64,000 bases of DNA from Allium sativum. Its lineage: Eukaryota; Streptophyta; Magnoliopsida; Asparagales; Amaryllidaceae. How positions within the stretch are numbered: the stretch's first letter is position 1; each line of letters opens with the position of its first letter. The stretch covers positions 636,572,786-636,636,785 of the forward strand of contig CM060915.1 of NCBI GenBank assembly GCA_030737875.1, written 5' to 3'. This document shows positions 51,601 to 64,000 of the stretch, piece by piece. The notes under the pieces were generated by a model, which saw nothing but the letters and a program-made list of their open reading frames with translations, was not told the origin of the DNA and made no database searches. A program made the position numbers and the translations under genes.

Positions 51601-54050
51601 GACAATATAAATAAGTTGATAGAAAAGTCATAATTGATATCAATATTTTTTCTATAAAAGAGGAGCAAGGAACCTTGTATGAACCGGAATCAGTGATATA
51701 TTCCTTAAAATCTGCCAGATTAATTCAACTGTTATCAATAATTAAGCGGTAATATGAAAAGTATACTAAATATCTTAACAATTAGTTAATGTCTTTGGGG
51801 AATAAAACCTCCAATAACATATCTGCAATTTTAAGTAGTTGTAATCATATATCACAATGTTATCGCTCGATCCATCCCTGGTTACTAATGTTATCAATTT
51901 TGCATCATCTAAATGATCCTTTGGCATCAAGGGGACCTCCCATGTGAATGTTATTGGATTACAAATAACATCAACATTGAATAAAGAAGTAGATATGATG
52001 GAAGAGCTAATTACCATAGAAAATGCATGTGGTTACTCGAAACGAGATACAGTAAACAACCAAAAGAAAAGAGATGAACCTTGAGTTAGAAATTTAATTA
52101 TTTCCAGAAAAGTCGATAAACATTGACTGTGCCTTTACTTCTCAATAAAAATATGAGGTTTTACATATGGCTTATTTTTGTTTCTATGGCAAGGCCCATA
52201 TGGTGTATATTAGACACATTAGTACAAATTACGGGTTAATAAAACTGTTATTGTAAGAGATATGAATCGAGTGTAAACAAAAAGAACATGCTTGGTTTTG
52301 AGATGGGTAGTATCTCTACACAATAATAACAATAGGGTATAATAAGCTCCATTTTTAAGTTATATTTGTTAGTTTTCTAGCTGTATGAAAAAAGTATACA
52401 TGTATAACTGGCACAAACATGATAGTAGAATATAATTATTAGATTAAATAAATAAAATTGACCAACTATGTAAACAGTAGCATTATATCAAAAGATTCAA
52501 AATTTGTATAGACTATGATAGCTAGATAGGTCCTAAAAGATATGTATAGCGTACATGTATGTTACACTAACCATGTATATTGATAGTTGTCCAAAGTTTA
52601 ATTTAGTCACCTTATATTTATGTGATTATTAGTAGATCTTTTGCATTAAGGTAGTTGAGCAGTTAATTTTTGGAGATTAAAATGTATAATCTGCATAATA
52701 TCATATAGTAAATGAAAGGCAGTTGTCTTAGGGAGTTTTGACACCTACTACAAATACCTCAAGAAGGATATCATGTAGAAATTATTTAGAATAAAGAGTT
52801 TGTGGCATCAGTTTTAAAACTTAATTATACCATGGTAAAAAATTAAAATGCCAAATTTGACATTTCTAATGAATTTAAATATTATTGCAAAACTGATGTA
52901 TGGAAATGAATATGACTACAGTAATCTGAATCTTAATTTACGACTTTTAAAACAATTGGTTTTTCATAAACAAAAATTTAAGTTTAACATCAAGTCGGTT
53001 ACCATTTGGATCATGCGCTTCAAAAACTACCACGGTGCTTCTGCTTCTCCTGAGGATTGAATTAAGATTCTAGATTCTCGCCAAGTAGCATAGCTTTAAG
53101 AGTGGTGGGCAAAACAAAATGCTACTCACTAAGGCTAAGGGACAGGACTCCAAATGTCTACGCAAGGAATAATATACAGAAAGTTAGGGAGCCTAAATTA
53201 CTTTAATTGTATAATATATTACTTATACTGTTGTATAATTAGTAACTTACACATCTAAATCTAGTCCATCAACCATTCCATGAGCCTTCTAAACTTGATT
53301 GGTCATGGTTAGTTTTGTTGTATAACACTAAGAGAAAGAAATAAGTTAAACCAACTCACACAATAAAGCAACTAAAAATAAAAAACTAATCGAAATACAG
53401 TGAAATAACAAAAGAATAAAAGAGGGGGACATGATACATTGAACAAATAGCTAACTTGGAAAATATTGCTAGACAACGCATCATAAAATAGAGTAGAAAA
53501 CACTTTCTAAACAGTACACATAACCCAAACATGAATCCACGTCTGAAATGTCATGTAAGCCCCAAAAAAAAAAAGAATAAATAATTTCTAAGTAGGAAAA
53601 TGAACGCTTTTGTGACTTCATACACAGCAAAACAAATTTCTTTATTACACATACCGATGCTTTGTACAACGTTATTTTCCAAAAAGGAAATGATTAATAT
53701 AAGAAACAGATGATTGTTTATCAAGTTTGAAAGCAAATATAATTAGACCAATAGGAAAGACTATCAAAACATATAGGTTCATCAAGTGCAGAAAAGCCAA
53801 CCCTAAATTTATTGGAAGTTTTATGATATAGCCACTAAAATTAGTGTACAGTACCAAATCAAAAGTTTTTGGGTATATTCTTATTACTCAAGAATGCTAA
53901 CTTGTAAAATATGAACAATGGCTTAATAAATTAGAGTCGTCAAACAGGAATAATATATGAAATTCCTTGGTTTTAATGGAATAAATGAAAAACATGCATC
54001 AATGTTATTAAGAAATTACAGTAGCAACGTGATAAATATCACTGCCTGCT
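48700..54050. other. CACTA interior without recognised genes
   Basis: AT-rich sequence with short frames only. A minus-strand frame at 51775-52017 (about 80 codons) and an exon-like stretch near 52985-53055 are not recognised. A 26-28 bp repeat lies at 51109-51192. Confidence 0.5.
51109..51192. repeat. 26-28 bp tandem repeat, three units
   Basis: Three units of GCTGTTAAGYAGYAGYCAACAYGR type, diverged from each other. Confidence 0.75.
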
Positions 54051-54239
54051 AATGTATACTGAGATGAAAGTACAGCAGGAAATAAAAGGAACGGTACCTT
54101 TGTTGCAATTTGAAGAAACCAAGACCTGAAGGAAGAACAATTTGTGAGTTCAAGAAACCCAAATCGAAAATAATGATATTCAAAGTAGAAGTTAAGAAGT
54201 CCAAAATTTTGTATAAACCTGATGACGATATCTTCGAAT

Positions 54240-54560
54240 AAAGATGGCTAAACTAATTTCCATAGTCATGGATCGAATGTTAGGGATTCAGTTGAAAACG
54301 AAAAGACAAATAGCGAGTGAAGCCAATTCATAACAGGAAGAAAGTAAAAAAAAATACCGATTTAGAAAAATCGCACTATTGATTTGGGAGAATCCGAGTG
54401 AAACAGAGAGATGCTCTAGATCTAACGTCGATTGAGTCAGAGATGGATGACTTGAATGTTGGAGTGAATCGGAGATGGCCGACTTTCAGTGAATCGAGAA
54501 TTTTAGGGATTTAGGGATTGGTTTGGTACAAAAGAAAGTGATGAAGTGGTTTTTTTTTAA
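54240..54560 (-). promoter_or_regulatory. 5'UTR-like leader of a CACTA transcript
   Basis: On the minus strand this reads like a plant 5' leader: pyrimidine-rich, few ATGs, short exon-like blocks. It lies directly inside the right subterminal repeats, where CACTA promoters sit. This is an inference from composition and position. Confidence 0.3.
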
Positions 54561-54808
54561 CTTTCGCGGCCGTACGTTTTATTCTGTCCCGCCTTGTTTT
54601 TCGCTCCCGCTTCTTCTATGAGGAATGTTAACATAGCGGAATATATGAAAATATATTGTTGTATAGCATAATTTATTTGTTATTTTCTTTGCTTCTTTTA
54701 TATAGCATAATTCATACATTATTTTCTTTTCTTTAATTATTTTATTATAGCACTTTAATATAAGGCTATGATACAATGCTATATTTATCATATTTTCTTG
54801 TAGTGATA

Positions 54809-56803
54809 TATACGATAATAAGAAATTATTATCGATGAGTTTGAGTGGTTTGGAATCAATTAATTATTTATTTGATTTTACCAACACTTGTAAATAACAT
54901 ATTTTTAAATGACCTCGGATTTTGACGAAACTAATTTTATAAACCGTATTAGTTAATTATTGTTAGATTTCAAGTTTCGTGCCAATTAGAGTTGTTTGTG
55001 ATCGTGCGCGATATAAACGTATCATTTAACGGTTCAACAATTAAAATAGCTGCTTTTGCAAACGGTCTCAAAATTCGATAAAACCAATTTCATCGGGTCC
55101 AGAATATTAAATTGTTATTGGATTTTAAATTTTGTAGCAATCGGCTTTGGTATGTTGTCGTGCGAGCGTGTAATGCTTGACAAAGAAATTCATGAATATA
55201 GTATTATAAAATTGTGCCTATATATACCCCTCCACCCCTCTCAAAATTAGACAACTCACCCATCCTTCTCTCTCTCTTCTCTTTTGCAATTGTCGTGGGT
55301 TTCCTCTTGGAAACCAAAGAAAAAGAGGCCTTTAAAAATTCAAAACAAATAAAAGGAAAATCCTAAAATAAAAAAGCTTTGATTTTTGAGTGTGTTTAGG
55401 TAGATCTTCATTTCTATATGCTAGTTGGGGGGTGAGCAACCTATATTGGGCTTGACATTTAGAGCCGTGAGGAGCATTTGAGATAGGGTTTGGGTTTACT
55501 CTCGGTTGGGTGTTGTATTTGTGGAGGGAATAGGTGATGTTTGGGAGAAAAAAATTAAGGAGTTCGACACACAAAAAAGGTCGCTACTTGTAGCTTTGTA
55601 GGGGAGGACGAAAACTGAGGATGTGGTGCGAGTTTGGTGGTTAGGTGATGGTTGGAGGTGGTTCGCGTAGAGAAGAAGAATGAAAAGTTGGTTGGTGATT
55701 TCGTGAAGTGGTGTGAGGGCTTGAAGGAGGGAGAATGGATGGAGAGGCGGAGAGGTGGGTTCGGTTTGTTGTAGGGTGAAGAGGGAATGCAAGTTTTAAA
55801 CATGGGGAAGAATGATTTAAAGAGGGTTAAGCGATTAATATTATTAATGACGTTTAATTGTGTTTAAATTTGTAAATGTTGTAATTTTCTCATTTTAGAT
55901 CAAATCGAGCCACCGTAAATTGCGTTGGGTTTGTATGGACGAACACTACGCGAAAGAATTGGATTGGTGTGATTTAGAGTTGTTTGGAATTTTGTCTATG
56001 AACGGATGACCTTTGACACTACCTGCTTTTAAGCAGAAGATTCATCTTAAATGAATTAAATTAGATTACCTATTTCATATGCATATATAACGGATATATG
56101 AGCTATAATATAGGTGGACAGGTTGGAGGTATCAATAGGATTCCTTAATGTTTTGGATGTTACTTGCTTTCATATTATACACACTTGAACTATCTAACAT
56201 AAGTAACACTAAAATCTAATTTGGATGATGATTGTTGAATTAAATTCAATGATGATGTGTTATTAACCAATAAACAGTATTAGTTAAGTGATTGGCAGTA
56301 GATGGCCTAAAATCCATCTTTATAAAACGTTGACTTGCCGTTAGGCAAATTGACTAAGTTTGAAGTTATAAAATTTATTTTTATAACAAAAGCAAAGTGT
56401 TTGGATTTATTTTATATAAGTCTTATAAAATAACGGTTTTATAAATAGATTAATATTTATGGTTGGATTTGTAAAGGAAAATGTAAATTGGTTATGAAGC
56501 GAAATCCCTATTTTATGAATAAGTTTTATAATTGGAGATTTTGAATGGTAAACTTTACTAAGTTTGATGAAGTTATAAAACACTTCTAATAATTAATTGA
56601 GTTTATAAGTGATTTTAATTTGTTTTTGAACAAGTTTAATAAATAGTTCTATTGAACTTGTAAAATGACGCAGAATTGATATTGGATTTCATAATTGAAA
56701 TTTATGAAAAGTGGATATTTATAAAAAGCTTTCAAATGATTTAAATTGATTTTTAAGCTAAGATTTAAGTGATTTAAATTTAAAATAAACTAGGATTTGT
56801 AAG
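54809..56803 (+). repeat. 3' LTR of element A, second segment
   Basis: It aligns with 38687-40880, with several deletions. It ends at the target site of the solo LTR (GTAAG at 56799-56803) and includes a TATA-like box near 55218. Confidence 0.88.
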
Positions 56804-59800
56804 TGTAACGACCCAGATTTCTATGGATTTATTTTAAATATTTAATATGGTTTTAAAAATTGAATTAATGATATAAAAGAATTTTTATATTGAATTATCG
56901 ATTTAAAAATCGAAACACGCTTTATTTCGAATATATATAATTATCGAAATACGAGAAGTGAAATAATTCAATTCGAAATTAAAACGAAGTCCGATTAATT
57001 CAAATAATGTATAGAAATTCTATTTGGATATATAAATAATAATATTAATTTATTATCAGAAAATTTATGGTTTTGAATTTAATTTATATCAGTTTAAATT
57101 AATATCACCTCCATATGGTCGAATTGAGTTTCGATACCTGTCCCAGTGTGTTCAGAATAGCGGTTTTACCTCAGGAATGTCGGTTGTTGGGTTCAGTAAG
57201 GAGCTCAGGATCAAGGGTTTTTTAAAATTTTAAGGATACAGATTTTTAATTAAAACAAATTTAAATAAAATAAATAGCACCCTTGTTTCTTGTTTTGTGG
57301 ACAGAAATAAAACATCAAGGAGGCTTCGCTGTTAAATTCAAAACCACAAGAGCAAACACAAATGTGGCCTCCCTTTTTGCCTCTCAAAAACCGTGAATCC
57401 TTCTTTATAAATCGCGATGGCCATTTCCTTTTGTTTAAAACCACGATCTGTTTCTCTCCCTTATTCTTTCTCCTCAGAAACGCAAAAATCGAAATAAGGA
57501 ATCCACCTTATTTCTTCTTAAAGGAATTCGAATCTCTTGAGGGCCGAGTTCTTCTGTGAGGTCAGAATTGAACAACGTGAGGGTTATGGTGTTCGACGGA
57601 GTACTGATGTGAGCCTAGGGCTCAGTTTTTAGGGGTTTAAGGATCATCGGAGGGTGAGAGGGGCAATGAGGAGTTGCGATTGCAGATCGCGATGTTTGAT
57701 TTTGTGGTTGGGGGCTTGTCTGGTCATCGAGGAACTATGTCGAGGAGTAAGGAGCCGTACAGGATACTGGTGCGATGATTTTAGGGGTTCTGTCTCCGTG
57801 TCTCGCAATGATCTGGAGTTCGGTGGGTGGAATGAGGATCCGTGGAGTTCAACAGTAGAGGAAAAGGGGTGAGTTCGATCTCTAAATTTTGGAGAGTGGT
57901 AGTTGAATGGTCTGGAGATGGAACTGTATGACTGGATGTTTAGGATTTCTGAGTTCGACAGTTTGATGAAGGGAGAGTCCAGTCTATATTTTTGGGATAA
58001 TGGTGACAGAACAAATATATGTATAGTTATTGTGGTGAACTAGTGGAAGGAAATGGGAGACAACATGATGGTGGCTGCGTTCAGATGTAGCGAGGGGTGT
58101 CACTGGTACGATGATCTATAAGGAAATGGTGGTGTGTCGATAAGGGTTTGTCGAGACATTGGAACTAAGGGCTGATGGGTTGAGGCTAATGTTGGTCTGA
58201 TGGCAATGGTGATTTTAGAGTCGCTTCATAGTTAAGTCAAACCGCAAGGTGTACGTTTTTACCGAATTTATAAATACTTAGAATAATTAATTTATTAATT
58301 TGTTAAGTTAATTTAAATTAATGATAACATAATCGATAAATGAAATAAATTATCATAGGTACGAAATGAAATGTATTGGAGACGGTTTGAGTAGATTCGT
58401 AGCCGGTGATTTGGAAATAAATAGGATATTCGACAACTGCAATTTCGGTGAGTAAATCTCACTCGTTGAATTTATTTTTTTCATTTAAAAATAAATTGTT
58501 GATTGCTTGTATGCATTGAGATATTACTGTGCATGTTTAAATATATATATATATAGTTATTTAGGCTTGACTATTATATATATATTGGTTTGTTGGTTGG
58601 ATTGTTCCCGCGGTCTCATTAGCGGATGCCCGCAGTATCATTAGCGGATGACCCTATATGCCCCACGCTATGATAGTGGATGACCTTCTATACCGCGATA
58701 TCCTGCCTCGAAGCAGGATGGGTATTATTTATGTTGGCTAACGTCTGTGGATGCAGGAAAACAGGTTGGAGGAATCCAACTGGATTCCTCAAAAATATTA
58801 TTATTTGGTTGTTTCATATATATTATCGTATATGATTTGTTAAGAAACCTATGGTTGAAAATGATGTGTTTTTGAATGTTTAAATATCACTAGGCTGAAA
58901 TGTTGATATATAAAATATCAAAGAAAAGGATATTTTGAAATAAAAGGGAAAAATCTATTTATCTAAAATAGAATTTGAATTTTAATTGGGCTATAAATAT
59001 ATTAACTTGTTTTGAATATATAAAACTAATAGTGAATTTATAAACGTTGTTTATAAATTAATTAATACAGAGAATTGAAATGGATTTATAAACATTGTTT
59101 ATAAATAAAGTGGAAAAAATTATCATTGGATAATTTGAATATTTAAATTCAAATGTGAATTTAAAAATAGAAATGGGGGAATCGTTTTAAGAAATAAACG
59201 AGGGAATTTATTCTGATGTTCAGAATATAAATTGAACTAAAGTAAATCCGTAAGGATTTATGATTTTGAATTCGATTAATTCGAATTTATTCAAATAGAA
59301 TTTGAATATATAGAAATTCAAATAGAATTTGAGTATAGAGAATTCAAATAGAATTTGAATATAGAAATGTCAAAGAGAATTGAAAATAGAATTTGAAAAT
59401 AGAAAGTTGAAATCATTTCGAAATGGGAACGACAAAATATATTTCAGAATGCGGATTTTTAAACAGAATAGAAAATAAATAAAAAGGATTTATAATTTGT
59501 AAAAGGAATTGGAATTTAATATAGAAGATCGAAGTAAATAAATTTATTTACAAGTTAGGAAAAATCGACAATTTTAGAAAATCGGAAATATGATGTTGAA
59601 TTGGGAAACTGATTTGATATATATTAAAAATATATCAAAATGGAGTTGAATTTATTATAAACAAAGTTTAAACGTTTATATATATATAAATATAATTAAA
59701 ATGAACTCGCTGCAGCGCTGCAGCTCGTAAATTGGCGTTTCGAACTTCAATTTGGTATATAGAACTCAATTAAAGTCGGAATTCTTTGAAACAAGAATCA

Positions 59801-62653
59801 TCAGGACAGGCTGAATAATAGTTTTCTAATGGAAGAGAAAAATCTGGATTTCGTCTGATAGATTTTGAGTTATGTCAAAATCAAATTTTTAGAAAAGCAG
59901 CGCCAAAATCGTTTGAAAACCATAACGGTTTATTTAAATAAATAAAAGGATTTTAAGGAAATAAAATCTGAATTTCCATTAGAAAAATGCAGACTAGAGA
60001 TATAAAATAAATATGAACTCCAATGAAGTAAGCGAACTGATTTTTGAAACAAAAATCATATTTTTAATTATTGAATAGAATTAACTAATTTGAAGAATAA
60101 ATAGTTAACTGAGATTTGAATTGAAATAGGTGTTGGACAAGCGAAAGAGATTTGAAAATTTATATTCGAAATCGAATATGTAACGCGAGTTGAAAATGGA
60201 ATTAGATTGGGTTCATGGGTAGATAAAAATATATTTGAATATGATATATTCAAATAAAATAATGAAATAAGCAAAAGAGCAAATAAGGGGATAAATTAGC
60301 AAATCAAGTTAAAAACGATTAGATTGAGTTGGAATAAGTTGGGAACAGACGTATATGGGTTAGACAGGTTTGGAATGAAGTATATGAAGATTATTATTTG
60401 TGTGCCCGACAAAAAGGTACACGTTTAAATTCAATATGAGATTTTATGCACCGTATCGGCAAGCCGCTTGGCTTTTTAATTTTCGTTTTGAATGGAGAGG
60501 GCCTGTGTGGCGGTTTGGGGATTTTCTCGATGCTCCCGGTACAAAGGAGGTTATGGCGAATTTTTCCGGAAATTTAAGGAGTTAGAATATTTTTAAGAAA
60601 ATTTGATAGTTAGAAATCTATATATCAACATATATAGAATCCGGTAAGGAAACGAACTTAAAAATTGAATATTATAAACAAAAAGGAAATCGAAAATCTA
60701 GTAATAGAAAGAGAAATGTATATACGTTTTAAAAATGAATAATTGGTTTGTATGGTGCTGATTATTCGAGTTAAGTGGTCTTGTCTGTTTTGAAGTTAAT
60801 GATGTTTTCAGCCAAGGTCTGAGAGGTAGTTATACCCCAACTTGATTGATTTCATTTTTAATCGATAAATTGTAAGATCCAGTCTCGAAAAGAAATGTTT
60901 GAAAAAGAGTTAGTTGAATGCAGTGTTTTGGCTTGTCGTAACGATGTTTTACACAACATTCGTTTTAACCCAAGGAAGTGAATTTTTGGAAATATGATTA
61001 TAAATATTTCCTAAATCTAAAAATGAATGGTCGAGAAAGAGATAAGTAATTGGAATATTTTCCAATTATAAATAGAATATATTTTCTACGTATTGAAAAT
61101 AAAAGGAGGCGGTATACGGAAATGTTTTCCAAATAGCGAAAAGGGCCAAGATGTTTATCAAAAATATCGTGTTAACGAATATCGATAAGGAAATGGAGAA
61201 GTGATTTAATTAATGAAATATTAATTAATGGGCCCGGTGATTGTTTGATGTTTGAATGGATGTTTGTTTTTCTTCGATAGTTAAATAACCGACTATCCAA
61301 GTGTTTGCCAATATCGTTGTAAATATGGAGAGACCGGTTGGATTATTATCCGAGAACCACTCCGTATTGGCAGTAGCGTTGCGAACAGATTATATGAAGA
61401 TAATTGAAGACGGAGTAGAGTGCAAGGGATTTTTCTATTAATGGAAATTGTGCCTTCGGTTTCGTTCAATCCCAGAACGAACGTATATGGACGAATGTCT
61501 GACAAAGTATTTCCAATGATCGCATTTTTGACTTACAAATATATATGGTGGCAACGGATTTATTCCCTTAGCATAATATCCAGAATATATTTGTGTAAAC
61601 CCAATTAATGATTAACGGATCTGACAATGTGGCATTCAAAGTAATTGTGTTATCAGTGAATGGCAAGTAAGCGTAGCCTCAGGCCTCAACAACCAGGAAA
61701 TGACAGAAATTGGGCAGGCAGCATGGCTATGTGGGTAGCTTTCATTATGGTGTATCATCACCTATCTAGAGATTCATTTAATTCCTTATTCTATTCGATG
61801 TTGTCCCATTCGAGAAGCGGTTGCTGATCCCAACCGTTGGTGATGTACATTCGATACACTCAAGCGAAATGAGTGGTCGGTCATGTGTGGCCGGGTTACA
61901 AGATGTTCTTGTTGAACCGAGTATATTCTCCTCTAGAGATACACTATCAGAAGGTTGTTCCATATCTTGTCATAGTTGAAGATTCATTACCCAAAAAGTG
62001 CTTGAGGTTTTGATTGTATATTATATATGTGGAACGTGAGATGCAAGCGTTCCACTAGATTTCTATTTATTTGATTTTGACATTATTATAATATCAAAAT
62101 AGTTTTGTTATAAAGATTATCGTTCCTTTCAAAAGGATTTTGAAAGTTAAATCAAGTGTTTGGATTCTCATAAGGGAAAAACTCGTTCTGTGTTATACGG
62201 CGTGGTCTTATGAGATATCATTTAGTTTCTCAAACTGTTTTAAATCGTTTACTCATACCGGTCCCATGACTGACCCGGAGTTTATTTTGTTTTGTTTTTC
62301 CTAAACTCTTGGGTGCTTAAATTTGTACGGGCAGTCAAGTAGTTCAGGATTTTACAGATTTATCTGAAGGAGCTTGGAGCAGGAGGCTTCAGTGTTAGTT
62401 ATATAGAGTTTTGTTCCGCTGTGTTGTAAGTGTTGTACTCTGATAATGATATTTGTATACAGTACAAATTTTGTATTTCAAAAGATATGATATATTATAT
62501 TTTGTTCCGCTGCGATTTGAGATTCTGTGTTGTTATTGTTGTTCTTCTTCTACCTTTTTCTTCTAAAAAAATGATTCATATTTTCGTGATATTTGGGTTG
62601 GACGTATGATGTACGTAGTTAACTCAGATAGTACGAATTTGCGGGCCATTACA
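56804..62653 (+). repeat. Solo LTR, 5.85 kb, with GTAAG target duplication
   Basis: It starts TGTAACGACCC and ends GGGCCATTACA, flanked by GTAAG at 56799-56803 and 62654-62658. It is related throughout to LTRs A and C, including the core at 60813-60853, the block 61628-61960 and a hairpin at 58769-58790. There is no primer site, polypurine tract or pol sequence, so it is a solo LTR left by LTR-LTR recombination. It is unusually long for a plant LTR. Small open frames (for example 57362-57559 and 57654-57872) look like chance. Confidence 0.88.
58769..58790 (+). other. Perfect hairpin in solo LTR
   Basis: GAGGAATCC and GGATTCCTC flank a four-base loop (AACT). LTR A has the same structure at 40197-40218, with one G-T wobble in the stem. 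Confidence 0.6.
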
Positions 62654-64000
62654 GTAAGCTCCGAAGTTTATAAAGAAAAGAAAACCGAGTTTGTAATAAG
62701 ATTTATAAAGGGTTTTACAAAGAGATTTTACAGTAATTCCAAGTTTTATAAACAAGATTTATAAAAGAGATTAAAGCTAATGTGATGGCTTTAAAATTAG
62801 GGTTTACTTTAATAATTAAATTAAGTAGAAGTGATTGTAATTGAATTGAGATTTTCAAATTCAGAAAAGAGTTTTTAAACTTAATTTGAATTGAATAGTA
62901 AATGGAACTTACTGTGACATTTACTAAATATTAAATTTTGCGTTGACAAACTTCTAATTATCTTGAAGATAAGAATGTTGTTGAGTCAAGGCCTGAGAGG
63001 TAAGCAAAATATCACAACTTGAACGACTTCATTATTATTCAAGAGATGATACTGGTTTGAAAACGAAGAGGAATGCAATAAATAAATTTATTTCCATAAG
63101 TGGTGTAATAAACTTTAATTTGCAAAGTTTAGGAATTAAATAAAATTGTTGGATTTTATAATAAACAATGTATATTATGATATTGCTTGGCCCAGATATG
63201 ATGTGCGACTATACTTATACCATTTGGTTAAGTACATAACACTATTTTCTAAGTAGTCAAAATAGTATGGCTTTGTGACTACGCTTATTCCAAAGTGATA
63301 AGTGTATGGCTATGGTTTTCAAAGTAACGAAAACAAGAGATTTGTGAACTTACTTATCCTGTGGAGATAAGTATATGAAATCGATTTTTAATGATCGATG
63401 AAATGATTTTAATGAATGGTTTAGTTAAAAGGGTTTTTGCTGCTAATGTACTTAATTGTACTGTTTTGATATGATAGTTGAATAATCAACTATCAATAAA
63501 TTCCCCTTTTAACTTATAACGTGTTAGTTCGAGGTAACGGGATTGGAACTGGATCCAAAACCACTTCGAACCGACTTTGCATTCGAACTGGAATTTGCAG
63601 GTATGTTTGTGAAAAAAAGCAAAGTGTTGAGGGTGCAAGGATTATTTTCTACTAATCCTATGGATGTAGTAGTAGATGCCTTCGATTCATTCTATTACCG
63701 AATGACTTATATGGATGAATGTTACTAGTACATTGCTAGTGAAGGGTGACGAACATTCAATGTGAAATGTACCATGGGTAAAATGTAAAAACATAGCCTC
63801 TAGCCTCATCAGTCGGGAATGAATAAAATCAGGAGAGATGCAGTAGGGTTATGTCGATCGCACCCATTAGGGTATGTTTATTACCAAATCTGTAACCGTT
63901 GACCCTTTAATTATTATATGCTGGCTGTTGATCACAACCATGGTGGTGACATATTTGGTACTATCAAGTAAAGTGGTAGGTCGGTTCTGTGTTGGCAGGG
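62654..64000 (+). repeat. 3' LTR of element A, third segment (runs off window)
   Basis: It aligns with 40877-42233, including the conserved core at 62994-63030 and the closing block ...GGTAGGTCGGTTCTG. About 860 bases of LTR should lie beyond the window edge. Confidence 0.88.

Larger units (their letters stand above)
45625..54805 (-). mobile_element. CACTA (En/Spm-type) transposon carrying captured gene exons
   Basis: 9181 bp with inverted ends CACTACAACAAA and CACTACAAGAAA. A 3-bp duplication ATA (45622-45624 and 54806-54808) is confirmed by the unoccupied site in the partner LTR near 38686. Subterminal ATAGC/GCTAT words are dense at both ends (about 45640-46290 and 54625-54785), as in CACTA transposase-binding regions. 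No transposase domain is recognisable, so it is non-autonomous. A 5'UTR-like stretch near 54240-54560 on the minus strand may start a transcript running through the captured SPATA20-like exons at 46795-48645. A short coding-like stretch near 52985-53055 (minus) is unidentified. Confidence 0.93.

Noticed and set aside
57362..57872. Two short plus-strand frames in the solo LTR
   Set aside because: No domain recognised, no conserved counterpart in related LTRs, and a position that fits an LTR leader.

Overview
This window is plant nuclear DNA, most likely from a eudicot. It holds a spliced gene with nine GT-AG introns, plant-type Ty3/gypsy chromoviruses primed by initiator-Met tRNA, CACTA and hAT DNA transposons, long AT-rich intergenic tracts and microsatellites. 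No species can be named from sequence alone. There are no prokaryotic features. Most open frames over 60 codons are chance frames inside repeats.

Only one host gene is confidently intact: an adenosine/AMP deaminase-like gene (MAPDA/ADAL, N6-methyl-AMP deaminase; 28530-36827, + strand). It has ten coding exons, 365 codons, all GT-AG junctions, and every zinc and catalytic residue expected of the family. Introns 1 and 9 carry related hAT-like repeats, microsatellites and a SINE/RTE-type tail.

Left of the gene (1-27165) is a nest of retrotransposons. Positions 1-4859 are most of a very long LTR (family C). It abuts a decayed Tekay/Del-like chromovirus in minus orientation: truncated left LTR 4860-6435, broken gag-pol 6655-10957, right LTR 11139-14048. 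Next comes a second C-family LTR remnant (14049-14442 plus 26283-27165). It is split by a roughly 0.86 kb non-autonomous hAT element. That element is itself split by a very young complete Ty3/gypsy Tekay-type element (15122-26087, minus). The young element has 2.86 kb LTRs with only three substitutions seen between them, a perfect ATTGT target duplication, and one 1461-codon gag-pol frame. The frame ends at a premature stop inside the C-terminal chromodomain.

Right of the gene (37261-64000) is a long-LTR, apparently non-coding retrotransposon of LARD type in plus orientation: 5' LTR 38502-43094, primer site, 2.3 kb interior, polypurine tract, and a 3' LTR from 45434 past the window end. Its 3' LTR is interrupted twice. 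The first insertion is a 9.2 kb CACTA transposon (45625-54805, target duplication ATA), which has captured four exons of a SPATA20/SSP411-like host gene. The second is a 5.85 kb solo LTR (56804-62653, target duplication GTAAG). The uninterrupted 5' LTR serves as an internal empty-site control for both.

Two signals recur across elements. A short hairpin with a G-rich four-base loop lies 17-19 nt before the LTR, next to the polypurine tract, in all three interiors; its stem shows covarying base changes. A conserved core (TCAAGGTCTGAGAGGTAA plus following sequence) lies in all four of the very long LTRs.
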